From IMG/VR virus record IMGVR_UViG_3300031841_002533, positions 1 to 28,235 of that record: a DNA stretch of 28,235 nt, one strand, 5' to 3'. The notes beneath the pieces are model-generated. The model saw only the letters and a list, made by a program, of their open reading frames with translations. It searched no databases and was not told the origin of the DNA. Shown here piece after piece: positions 7,780-13,051 of the stretch. The number at the start of each line of letters is the position of its first letter. The stretch's first letter is position 1. Source of the stretch: a virus. Both the position numbers and the translations under genes were made by a program.

Positions 7780-8209
7780 TCTTTATTACCTTTCTGTATA
7801 TCTGGGTTCTTTCTTTTGAGTTACTGCACAGGGCGATCTCATCCCTTGTGCAACCTAACGCCATCAATTCAAAGGCCTGTTTATCCTTTGTCAAGCGCGA
7901 AAATCTTTTGCAAAGTTGGGTCAACCCAACTGGGTGAAGGACATCCGCTTGCGGTTTCCTTAAGTAATCAGCCAAAGCATCAAGCACGGCTGGTAAATCC
8001 TGCTTGCGACCAGCGCAACGATTCAGAAAAAAGTTTTCGATCTTGCCCAGGAGGCTATTGGCCTGCCTGGAAATAACGCCACGAACCATCCCGGTCTGGT
8101 GGTCGTGATCCAGTACCCAGTCACTTGTCCTTATGGATAGTATGGGACATCTGCTTGGCTTATTGGCATCCCTGTACTCCTTGATTTTGTTCTGTGGTAA
8201 GTAGGTCAT
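7769..8209 (-). CDS. Endonuclease VII-like junction resolvase lacking the zinc cysteines
   Basis: 146 aa. Residues 34-56 read DHDHQTGMVRGVISRQANS then LLG, the beta-beta-alpha-metal core of recombination endonuclease VII (usually DHDHxTGxxRGLLCxxCNxxLG). His and Asp of DHDH and Asn51 are kept. The paired cysteines of the usual zinc site are not: only Cys21 remains upstream, and the usual C..CN is SRQAN. The family (T4 gp49) cuts Holliday junctions and branched DNA before packaging. The C-terminus (FSRLTKDKQAFELMALGCTRDEIA) looks like a small helical DNA-binding domain. It overlaps the ERF start by 11 nt. The leader has two inverted repeats (8229-8297) and no Shine-Dalgarno sequence. Confidence 0.8.
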   Translation of the reverse strand: MTYLPQNKIKEYRDANKPSRCPILSIRTSDWVLDHDHQTGMVRGVISRQANSLLGKIENFFLNRCAGRKQDLPAVLDALADYLRKPQADVLHPVGLTQLCKRFSRLTKDKQAFELMALGCTRDEIALCSNSKERTQIYRKVIKNGT

Positions 8210-8228
8210 ATTGTTTTGATTGTTAACG

Positions 8229-8297
8229 CCGAGGTTAACCCTCGGTTGATTTCGGCTGTATTTTTGTCACAAGTTGAGGGGGTAATTTGTGACAAAA
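8229..8297. repeat. Two perfect inverted repeats upstream of the endonuclease VII gene
   Basis: Repeat 1 is CCGAGG-TTAAC-CCTCGG (8229-8245). Repeat 2 has 11-bp perfect arms, TTTTGTCACAA (8262-8272) and TTGTGACAAAA (8287-8297), with a 14-bp spacer. Neither arm set is followed by a T-run on the - strand, so repeat 2 looks more like a binding site for a dimeric regulator than a terminator. They fill the 100-bp gap between the 65-aa gene and the endonuclease gene. Confidence 0.6.
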
Positions 8298-8310
8298 TTA
8301 AAAGGTCAAT

Positions 8311-8508
8311 TTAGTGTTGCAGGTCGGTTGCACGGCGATTGATGGCTTCTGACTGCTTCTTATCAATTAGTGCGGACGACTCAGGGGTAATCACCTCCTG
8401 CCCACTGCCATCCGTCACGACCTCAATCTGAATTGCTTCCACCTTCACCGCCCCCTTCTCTTTGGTAGCGGGAATGTAAATGTCAAATGGTACTTGTTTT
8501 GTTTCCAT
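8311..8508 (-). CDS. Small hypothetical protein
   Basis: 65 aa, not recognised. A beta-rich N-terminal half (VPFDIYIPATKEKGAVKVEAIQIEVVT) is followed by a short helical, polar C-terminus (SSALIDKKQSEAINRRATDLQH). The ATG is preceded by ACAATCCACAAT and no Shine-Dalgarno sequence, similar to the leader of the endonuclease VII gene (ACAATCAAAACAAT). Two adjacent hairpins lie 58-113 nt upstream. No function is proposed. Confidence 0.6.
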   Translation of the reverse strand: METKQVPFDIYIPATKEKGAVKVEAIQIEVVTDGSGQEVITPESSALIDKKQSEAINRRATDLQH

Positions 8509-8565
8509 ATTGTGGATTGTTACAAATCTGGGTAGTTAACTGGCTAGTTTAAAGGTAATACACCC

Positions 8566-8621
8566 CAGCGGCGATCAACTCCGCTGCTCCCTGTTGTATC
8601 TCGCAAGATTGTTTCAGGGAG
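8566..8621 (-). repeat. Two adjacent hairpins in the leader of the 65-aa gene
   Basis: CAGCGG/CCGCTG (8566-8586, 9-nt loop) abuts CTCCCTG/CAGGGAG (8587-8621, 21-nt loop with an inner TCT/AGA pairing). They lie in the 128-bp gap between genes. On the - strand no T-run follows, so a leader RNA structure is more likely than a simple terminator. Confidence 0.5.
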
Positions 8622-8636
8622 TAGTCGTCACTTACA

Positions 8637-8888
8637 TTATCGGTTCGCTGTACAGGCGAATGACCTGAGTGGTGCAGCATATCCGATAAGAGGTAAGGAG
8701 AGGACATAGGGTAAAGTGTACGCAGGAACGGGTATGCATCCCCTTTTCAGAGCACGGGTTCCCAAGGTTACGAGTCCTTCGCGACATCTATTAAACATCG
8801 ACTCCCCGACCTCGCCTAAATGCCCAACCAGAAAATTCCAGTCCCGCACACATTTAAGCCGTGTATCTACTCTGCCTGCTAAATTCAT
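8637..8888 (-). CDS. Small hypothetical protein, doubtful
   Basis: 83 aa. Support: GGAGG lies 4 nt before the ATG, and the ATG overlaps the previous gene's stop as ATGA, as at four other junctions in this operon. Against: the sequence is rich in Cys and Arg, has no recognisable fold (a weak hydrophobic stretch at ~57-74), and an opposite-strand frame of similar length exists. If not coding, the interval 8622-8884 is a ~260-nt untranslated stretch leading into the hairpins at 8566-8621. Confidence 0.4.
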   Translation of the reverse strand: MNLAGRVDTRLKCVRDWNFLVGHLGEVGESMFNRCREGLVTLGTRALKRGCIPVPAYTLPYVLSLPLIGYAAPLRSFACTANR

Positions 8889-9103
8889 AGTTCCTCCATT
8901 TCCCTGTCAATGTCCTTCCTCGAACTGAGCCAGTAATTTCCTTCATCAGAAAGAATCCAGTCCAGACGTTTGCCATCCTTGACAAGTGTATCCATCTCTT
9001 CAGCTGTTGGCAAGCCCGCTAGCATTGAGACTGCTTGGTTCAAGTGGATGATTTCAGCGAGCTGCTTGCGGAGTTCAACATTCTCTTGCTCAATCTTTTT
9101 CAT
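8885..9103 (-). CDS. Small coiled-coil protein
   Basis: 72 aa from the ATG at 9103. The start is chosen because AAAGGA lies 6 nt upstream and the ATG overlaps the previous stop as ATGA; the longer frame to 9220 lies inside the neighbouring gene. The N-terminus (KKIEQENVELRKQLAEIIHL) is a strong leucine-zipper-like coiled coil, probably for dimerisation. The rest (LVKDGKRLDWILSDEGNYWLSS) is a common phage-type tail of unknown role. Confidence 0.65.
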   Translation of the reverse strand: MKKIEQENVELRKQLAEIIHLNQAVSMLAGLPTAEEMDTLVKDGKRLDWILSDEGNYWLSSRKDIDREMEEL

Positions 9104-9288
9104 AGTTCCTTTACTGATAGTATTCTTCCGGTGCTGCCGCGCTTGAATACGCAGCGCCCGTCCTTGTCTGGTCTCTTCTTTAGTAAAAGCAGGATCGCAT
9201 CCCTTTCGGAATGCGCCCACTTGAATGATTTACCAATGTACCCATTAGGCATATCGTCGTGCTGTGTAAGTATCTCGTACTCGATCAT
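9100..9288 (-). CDS. Small hypothetical protein
   Basis: 62 aa from the ATG at 9288, which overlaps the exonuclease stop as ATGA; its own stop overlaps the next ATG in the same way. The sequence (IEYEILTQHDDMPNGYIGKSFKWAHSERDAI, then a Leu/Lys/Arg segment) is predicted mixed alpha/beta. No family is recognised. Its lock-step coupling to the exonuclease suggests a partner or accessory protein, but that is inference. Confidence 0.65.
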   Translation of the reverse strand: MIEYEILTQHDDMPNGYIGKSFKWAHSERDAILLLLKKRPDKDGRCVFKRGSTGRILSVKEL

Positions 9289-10046
9289 CTCTTGGGCTGC
9301 TTGACCATTCTCTTGGTCCAGTAGATTTTGGCAAGTTGCTTCGCTGACTCCAGGTAGTGAAGCTTCGCTTCTTCGCTCCACTTGAGGTGGTAGTGCTCGG
9401 CGGTCTCGGTGCAGATGCAAACCGAAATACAGTCCGGGATGTAGTCCAGTTTCAGTAACCTAGAAAGCATCCAGCTTTCTACCGCAAGCTGCTCGCAGTC
9501 CTTTGGGTAAAAGATACCTGATCCCTTGCACTTCCTTGTCTTGTAGTCCGCTAGGAATATCTTGCCATCGGTGTCCTTGCCGACGAAGTCAATGCTTCCA
9601 GCAATCTTCAGCCGAGGATGACCGACAACATACTCAGTTGCCATCAGCTCCACGCCGTTCCCATTGACCCATTCCACGAATGGTGTAGCCCAGTCATCCC
9701 AAGGGGATGCGGATTCATCCGCAGTACCCTGTAGTAAATCCTCGATGCGCTTATGAACCTCTGTGCCGAACTCCGAACTGGGGATTGGCTCATTTGTCCA
9801 AGGGTGATTTCGGAAACCATAGGTCATATCCTTTAGGTCACGCCAAGTTAAACTGTCGAAGTCCTTGTTCCTGGCGAACTCAACCAGCTTGCTTGGTACG
9901 TATATTGCATCAAGGAATGGATCCTTAATCACCGATAGTACGGTTGTCACAGAAGGCCAAGCCTTCTTGTGCTTAACTGCTTGTGCCGGAGTCTCTACAT
10001 CGGGTAGGAACTTGGGCAATTTCTCTGCTGTATAGAAGTGTGACAT
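9285..10046 (-). CDS. RecB/Cas4-like PD-(D/E)xK exonuclease
   Basis: 253 aa. The full motif series of RecB-family nucleases is present: His98 in GTEVHKRI, Glu138 in ATEYVV, GSIDFVG (Asp153), DYKTRK (Asp167, Lys169) and Gln186 in EQLAVESWML. This is the layout of phage exonucleases that resect dsDNA ends 5' to 3' to feed an annealing protein, here the ERF protein encoded downstream. AAGGA precedes the start by 8 nt. It overlaps the next gene as ATGA. A Cas4-type iron-sulfur cluster is unlikely, since the needed cysteine set is absent. Confidence 0.85.
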   Translation of the reverse strand: MSHFYTAEKLPKFLPDVETPAQAVKHKKAWPSVTTVLSVIKDPFLDAIYVPSKLVEFARNKDFDSLTWRDLKDMTYGFRNHPWTNEPIPSSEFGTEVHKRIEDLLQGTADESASPWDDWATPFVEWVNGNGVELMATEYVVGHPRLKIAGSIDFVGKDTDGKIFLADYKTRKCKGSGIFYPKDCEQLAVESWMLSRLLKLDYIPDCISVCICTETAEHYHLKWSEEAKLHYLESAKQLAKIYWTKRMVKQPKR

Positions 10047-10049
10047 ATT

Positions 10050-10241
10050 TTATCCTTTGTTTTTGGGTGGGCGACCTCTTGGTCGATCCCCGCTTGGCTG
10101 GATGGGAGCAACAATCAGTCCCATACGTTTAAAGAACTCGACCGCACTGCGACCCTCGTTCATTATTTTCTCATTCCTTTTCGCGATCTCGTAAAGATCC
10201 GCGAAATCATCCATCGATTTGGTTGCTATTGATTCGCTCAT
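10050..10241 (-). CDS. Small protein with AT-hook-like C-terminus
   Basis: 63 aa. The C-terminus GDRPRGRPPKNKG contains the GRP core of an AT-hook, which inserts into the minor groove of A/T-rich DNA. The N-terminal half is helical and acidic. Start: GGAGGAG lies 5 nt upstream and the ATG overlaps the previous stop as ATGA, so this is one of the better translated genes in the operon. It ends 3 nt before the exonuclease start. A DNA-binding or recombination accessory role is inferred. Confidence 0.7.
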   Translation of the reverse strand: MSESIATKSMDDFADLYEIAKRNEKIMNEGRSAVEFFKRMGLIVAPIQPSGDRPRGRPPKNKG

Positions 10242-10636
10242 AGCTCCTCCTGATCCATAATGTACTCGACGGCTTCGCGTAGAACATCGGAACGCATCTC
10301 GATGCTGGGGTCAAAGACCACCTTGTGAACCTCGGTGAGGTGGATCCAAAGAACCAAGGTAGCTTTGCCGAGTGAGCCCTTATCACCATCCACAAGCGGA
10401 TCAATCCACTGGAAGCGCATCTTGCGGGAGGCGATGAAGTGAAACATATCATCGGAGTTCCGGTTAGGTAGCGGCTTGCCGTAGGGCATTACGTAACGAT
10501 CTCCGTTAACGAGACCCTCGCCGTACTGCATTGCTTGGATGGCGCCGTTAGGCAGCACTCGGTTAACCATATCGTATGATCCAAGGCGCTGGGCTGGACC
10601 ATCTGGGTAAGTGTATACTGTAATCTTATCTGTCAT
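10238..10636 (-). CDS. Hypothetical protein
   Basis: 132 aa, unrecognised. It is beta-rich with many aromatic residues (ITVYTYPDGPAQRLGSYDMVNRVLP, KMRFQWIDPLVDGDKGSLGKATLVLWIHLTEVHKVVFDP) and ends in a helix (SDVLREAVEYIMDQEEL). It has no clear catalytic motif. It starts a coupled block of genes (10636 down to 8637) after a 112-bp hairpin-containing gap, and the leader is A-rich with no Shine-Dalgarno sequence. It may be first in a sub-operon. Confidence 0.7.
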   Translation of the reverse strand: MTDKITVYTYPDGPAQRLGSYDMVNRVLPNGAIQAMQYGEGLVNGDRYVMPYGKPLPNRNSDDMFHFIASRKMRFQWIDPLVDGDKGSLGKATLVLWIHLTEVHKVVFDPSIEMRSDVLREAVEYIMDQEEL

Positions 10637-10662
10637 TTTTATTCTTGTTTATTTTGATCTTG

Positions 10663-10749
10663 ACACCCTAAACAGGTGTAGTTAAAATTGCTATTATCGC
10701 GAAAGTTAATACGCGAGAATAACGCCAACTGGCCTCAAGCCAGGTTGGC
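10663..10749 (-). repeat. Three hairpins between the small membrane gene and the 132-aa gene
   Basis: ACACC/GGTGT (10663-10679), TCGCG/CGCGA (10697-10716) and GCCAACTGGC paired with GCCAGGTTGGC with one bulge (10724-10749). The last begins at the stop of the 38-aa gene and is followed on the - strand by GTTATTC, so it may act as a weak terminator. The others could regulate the downstream operon. Confidence 0.5.
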
Positions 10750-10865
10750 TATATGCCAATGATTCCTGCGATTCCTGCGATGATGTACATTATCGAAAAC
10801 ATACATAAACCAATAAGCACTCCTTGAATGGCGCCTATGAACATTTCTCTGTTTGTTTCTTTCAT
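10749..10865 (-). CDS. 38-aa single-pass membrane protein
   Basis: Too short for many gene finders. It starts MKETNREM and continues as one uninterrupted hydrophobic segment (FIGAIQGVLIGLCMFSIMYI, then IAGIAGIIGI). The codons start 4 nt after the methyltransferase stop. The polar head and all-apolar tail fit one transmembrane helix with a short cytoplasmic N-terminus. A tandem GATTCCTGC repeat in the DNA encodes IAGIAGI. Possible roles are a holin-like, antiholin or superinfection-exclusion peptide; none is proven. Confidence 0.6.
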   Translation of the reverse strand: MKETNREMFIGAIQGVLIGLCMFSIMYIIAGIAGIIGI

Positions 10866-10869
10866 ATGA

Positions 10870-11967
10870 TTAGAGTACTCGTTGAAGTAAGGTTGTAAAG
10901 GCTTTTGTTGCAGTCAATGGCACTACTCCATTGCCGAGAAGTCGCAATCTGTCCACCCGACTGGAAGCCCCATTAGTTGCTCGACCCAATCTGGGTTCAG
11001 CTTGCCCGTTGCTTTCCCGCAGTGACCCGCAATGTCCTCCTCTAGGTTGGACTTCTTGCGATTCGCTAGGTGCGCTCGGTTCTCCTCCGTTATTACTGGG
11101 TGAACCTTGTTGGCTCTCGGTGTCGCCCACTGCTGTGACCCTTGGCTGTTCCCATTCGTGCTGAGGTTCGCCTGGTCTTGCAGGGAAACGTGTGCAACCC
11201 TCTGTCCAAGTGTTTGTTTGGATGGATTCGCACGGCTCGGAGGAACCGTTGCGTTGGTGTCCTTCCAGTCCCTTGTGGTGGCTGTTGGCCAGTTCTGTGC
11301 TGCCTTCCGACTGTGGTTCATATTGGGATAGTGAACCTGCTCCCGTAAGTTCATACATCCCGCGTTCTTCTCCGCTCTGGTCTGAGCTAACTTCTCTGGA
11401 GTCCGCACTATGTTTACGTGGTCGAATGCTTGTGGAGTAGCCCAAGATGAAGACCCGCTTTCTCTGGTGAGGTGCGCCGACTTCACTCGCTGAGAAAATT
11501 CCTGCCTCTGCTCGGTAACCCAGTCCTTCCAACTCTCGGAGGACATACTGGAGAACCGACTCTCCATCGGCGGTCTTACTTGAGATAATTCCTTCAACGT
11601 TTTCGAGGAAAACAATTCGAGGTTCGCACTCCCGGATTCCGTCTCGGATGTATGGGAAGAGATGCCTTGGGTCTTCAGTGCCTGCACGCTTTCCAGCAGA
11701 GCTGAATGGTTGGCACGGGAATCCACCAGAGAGGATGTCCACGCATCCACGAAACCGTCCGTATGGGAAGGTCTTAACGTCCGTGAACACAGGTGCTGGA
11801 TCCAACTCTCCCGCTTCCATCTTTGCAACCAAGTTCGCGACAGGGAATCCTTCCCTCTCCACGTAAGCGATTTCTCGCAGATTTGGGAGAACTCTTTGGA
11901 GTCCAATCCCAATGCCCTCGTACCCGCTACAGAGGCTGAGGTGTGTAATTGTTTTGGAAGTATCCAC
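10870..11967 (-). CDS. DNA (cytosine-5) methyltransferase
   Basis: 365 aa. Family motifs in order: I (LSLCSGYEGIGIGL, residues 10-23, SAM binding), IV (GGFPCQPFSSAG, catalytic Cys85), VI (ENVEGI, 122-127), VIII (QRKRVFILG, 168-176), then a long low-complexity, Gly/Ser/Glu-rich target-recognition region (~180-335), and X (LGNGVVPLTATKAF, 344-357). It would methylate cytosine C5 in a sequence not predictable here, probably protecting phage DNA from host restriction; no partner restriction gene is seen. The start is GTG; AAAGGAA lies 6-12 nt upstream. The same ribosome site also precedes an ATG two bases earlier in another frame, which opens an overlapping 348-codon frame (see that entry). Confidence 0.9.
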   Translation of the reverse strand: MDTSKTITHLSLCSGYEGIGIGLQRVLPNLREIAYVEREGFPVANLVAKMEAGELDPAPVFTDVKTFPYGRFRGCVDILSGGFPCQPFSSAGKRAGTEDPRHLFPYIRDGIRECEPRIVFLENVEGIISSKTADGESVLQYVLRELEGLGYRAEAGIFSASEVGAPHQRKRVFILGYSTSIRPRKHSADSREVSSDQSGEERGMYELTGAGSLSQYEPQSEGSTELANSHHKGLEGHQRNGSSEPCESIQTNTWTEGCTRFPARPGEPQHEWEQPRVTAVGDTESQQGSPSNNGGEPSAPSESQEVQPRGGHCGSLRESNGQAEPRLGRATNGASSRVDRLRLLGNGVVPLTATKAFTTLLQRVL

Positions 11968-11969
11968 AT
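10923..11969 (-). CDS. Frame overlapping the methyltransferase, with its own family-like motifs
   Basis: 348 codons almost wholly inside the methyltransferase gene, same strand, other frame, starting at the ATG of ATGTG. From about residue 105 the translation looks like a real protein: SSKTLKELSQ, MSSESWKDWVTEQRQEFSQR, SSSWATPQAFD (176-179 WATP), NWPTATTRDWKDTNA (~226), QQWATPRANK (~279) and LNPDWVEQLMGLPVGWTD (324-341). From memory, W-P-T-P repeats and an LNPxWVExLMGxPxGWT ending recur in proteins annotated as, or beside, phage cytosine methyltransferases. Residues 1-100 look like an ordinary shadow frame. It could be a second product, the remnant of a frameshifted longer methyltransferase, or a by-product of the repetitive target-recognition region. 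Confidence 0.4.
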   Translation of the reverse strand: MWILPKQLHTSASVAGTRALGLDSKEFSQICEKSLTWRGKDSLSRTWLQRWKRESWIQHLCSRTLRPSHTDGFVDAWTSSLVDSRANHSALLESVQALKTQGISSHTSETESGSANLELFSSKTLKELSQVRPPMESRFSSMSSESWKDWVTEQRQEFSQRVKSAHLTRESGSSSWATPQAFDHVNIVRTPEKLAQTRAEKNAGCMNLREQVHYPNMNHSRKAAQNWPTATTRDWKDTNATVPPSRANPSKQTLGQRVAHVSLQDQANLSTNGNSQGSQQWATPRANKVHPVITEENRAHLANRKKSNLEEDIAGHCGKATGKLNPDWVEQLMGLPVGWTDCDFSAME

Positions 11970-11980
11970 TTAATTCCTTT

Positions 11981-12388
11981 CTAGTTATTGGCCAGTGACC
12001 AGGTTTTTACTTCACTCTCGGTGGTAAGATACCGCTTCTTGGTTACTGCATCCTCGATGATGAATGGGCGCTTGTATGCACGCGGTTTGTAGCCCTTCAG
12101 ATAGAAGAACTTGCCCTTAGGTGTCCGAAGGATACTGCCCAGCCATTCGTCTGGAATGCCAAGCATCTTGTTATTCTCCTGCAGGAACTTCAGTTCCGGC
12201 GTCATTACCTCGCCGTCCTGTATGATGCCCACATTCAGCTTGAAGCTGATGGTATGCGAATCGTACTTGGCGTTGCCAGCACGGATACTGACACCCAGTT
12301 CGCTGCCAAGCGACTGGAGTGCTTCATTGATTTGTTCGCGGATCTCGCGGCAGGAGTCCGCAGTGATGGATTGGATTTGATTTGTCAT
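11981..12388 (-). CDS. Hypothetical protein
   Basis: 135 aa, not recognised by name. A helical N-terminus (DSCREIREQINEALQSLGSELG) leads into a strand (VSIRAGNAKYDSHTISFKLNV), a linker, then a GSILRTPKGKFFYLKGYKPRAYKRPFIIEDA block that resembles small phage proteins I cannot place in a family. The leader contains the 14-bp repeat that also precedes the next two genes upstream. It ends shortly before the methyltransferase ribosome site. Confidence 0.7.
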   Translation of the reverse strand: MTNQIQSITADSCREIREQINEALQSLGSELGVSIRAGNAKYDSHTISFKLNVGIIQDGEVMTPELKFLQENNKMLGIPDEWLGSILRTPKGKFFYLKGYKPRAYKRPFIIEDAVTKKRYLTTESEVKTWSLANN

Positions 12389-12394
12389 ATTATT

Positions 12395-12408
12395 ATTTGT
12401 ATTGGTTA
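12395..12408 (-). repeat. Intercistronic 14-bp repeat, copy 1
   Basis: TAACCAATACAAAT on the - strand. The TAA is the stop of the 12406-12594 gene and the repeat ends 7 nt before the ATG at 12388. There is no Shine-Dalgarno sequence, so the repeat itself may serve as the initiation region. Confidence 0.7.
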
Positions 12409-12594
12409 GGCTTTGATGTACTCAATCAGTATATTGTAAACGATCTCGTACTGTTCATTGAATAATTCTTGGGCTTCCTCGATGAATCTTTCATCGCCGT
12501 TCTCGTCCTTTTGCCACACATCCCCGCCAAGTCTTTGGATAACCTTAAACTCGGCTAGTTCGGCGGCGAAGTCCATTATTTCTGATACTTTCAT
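12406..12594 (-). CDS. Small acidic helical protein
   Basis: 62 aa from the ATG at 12594; the longer frame to 12657 runs into the neighbouring gene and is rejected because the repeated TAACCAATACAAAT leader sits immediately before this ATG. The sequence (MKVSEIMDFAAELAEFKVIQ, then ENGDERFIEEAQELFNEQYEIV) is acidic and helical. No family recognised. Confidence 0.6.
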   Translation of the reverse strand: MKVSEIMDFAAELAEFKVIQRLGGDVWQKDENGDERFIEEAQELFNEQYEIVYNILIEYIKA

Positions 12595-12608
12595 ATTTGT
12601 ATTGGTTA
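12595..12608 (-). repeat. Intercistronic 14-bp repeat, copy 2
   Basis: Identical TAACCAATACAAAT, abutting the ATG at 12594. Its TAA is the stop of the 12606-12791 gene. Confidence 0.7.
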
Positions 12609-12791
12609 AAAGAATTCCACTAGGTAATCGGGCTCCAGCCCGAACCACTCCGAGCATATCTCTTCGGCTAAGTCCAAGTCGCCGGACGCAAGGAGTTCAT
12701 CGAACTCCTGTTTTGCTTCAGCGATTAAACTGTTGGCTTCGTTCTCGGTGATGCCATCCCGTTTCATTATTGTTCTCTTTATTGATTCCAT
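12606..12791 (-). CDS. Small acidic helical protein, conserved phage/plasmid type
   Basis: 61 aa. The pattern MKRDGITENEANSLIAEAKQ, then ASGDLDLAEEICSEWFGLEPDY, matches a widespread small phage and plasmid protein type (a 'DG(I/L)TE.EA...I..A..E....L..GD...AEEI....FGLEPDY' pattern, from memory). No biochemical role is known to me. The leader carries the TAACCAATACAAAT repeat, which also includes the stop of the gene upstream. Confidence 0.7.
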   Translation of the reverse strand: MESIKRTIMKRDGITENEANSLIAEAKQEFDELLASGDLDLAEEICSEWFGLEPDYLVEFF

Positions 12792-12805
12792 ATTTGTATT
12801 GGTTA
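12792..12805 (-). repeat. Intercistronic 14-bp repeat, copy 3
   Basis: Identical TAACCAATACAAAT, abutting the ATG at 12791. Its TAA is the stop of the 12803-13048 gene. Confidence 0.7.
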
Positions 12806-13048
12806 AATGTTATCGCTGTCAGCGTACTCGGTTTTGATGCAGTCCATACACATACCGCGGTCAAGGTACTTGTCTTCCTTGCCGCACAGCTCGCAATGAG
12901 TTGCAAATAATCGCTTCTTTTTGTTCTGCCAGGATTGCATCATTATTTTTGCGGTGAACATCTTGTCTTCCCAAAAGGCGATCTTGCGGTTGCATTCGAT
13001 TACCTTGCTTTGCATTTCGTTATCAGTGCTGTGATGTATTAGTCTCAT
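12803..13048 (-). CDS. Small zinc-finger-like protein
   Basis: 81 aa. A helical N-terminus (residues ~10-45, basic toward the end) is followed by HCELCGKEDKYLDRGMCMDC, two CxxC knuckles (Cys52/55 and Cys67/70) that should bind one zinc ion. The C-terminal tail is acidic. Small treble-clef or ribbon proteins of this kind in phages often bind nucleic acid or host RNA polymerase, but this one is unassigned. The start is 4 nt after the previous gene's stop. Confidence 0.65.
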   Translation of the reverse strand: MRLIHHSTDNEMQSKVIECNRKIAFWEDKMFTAKIMMQSWQNKKKRLFATHCELCGKEDKYLDRGMCMDCIKTEYADSDNI

Positions 13049-13051
13049 ATC

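Noticed and set aside
8716-8928. + strand frame opposite the doubtful 83-aa gene
   Set aside because: Opposite to the operon direction, no ribosome site, no recognisable protein.
9104-9420. Longer starts for the 72-aa and 62-aa genes
   Set aside because: They extend into neighbouring coding frames, while the internal ATGs have ATGA overlaps and, for 9103, a Shine-Dalgarno site.
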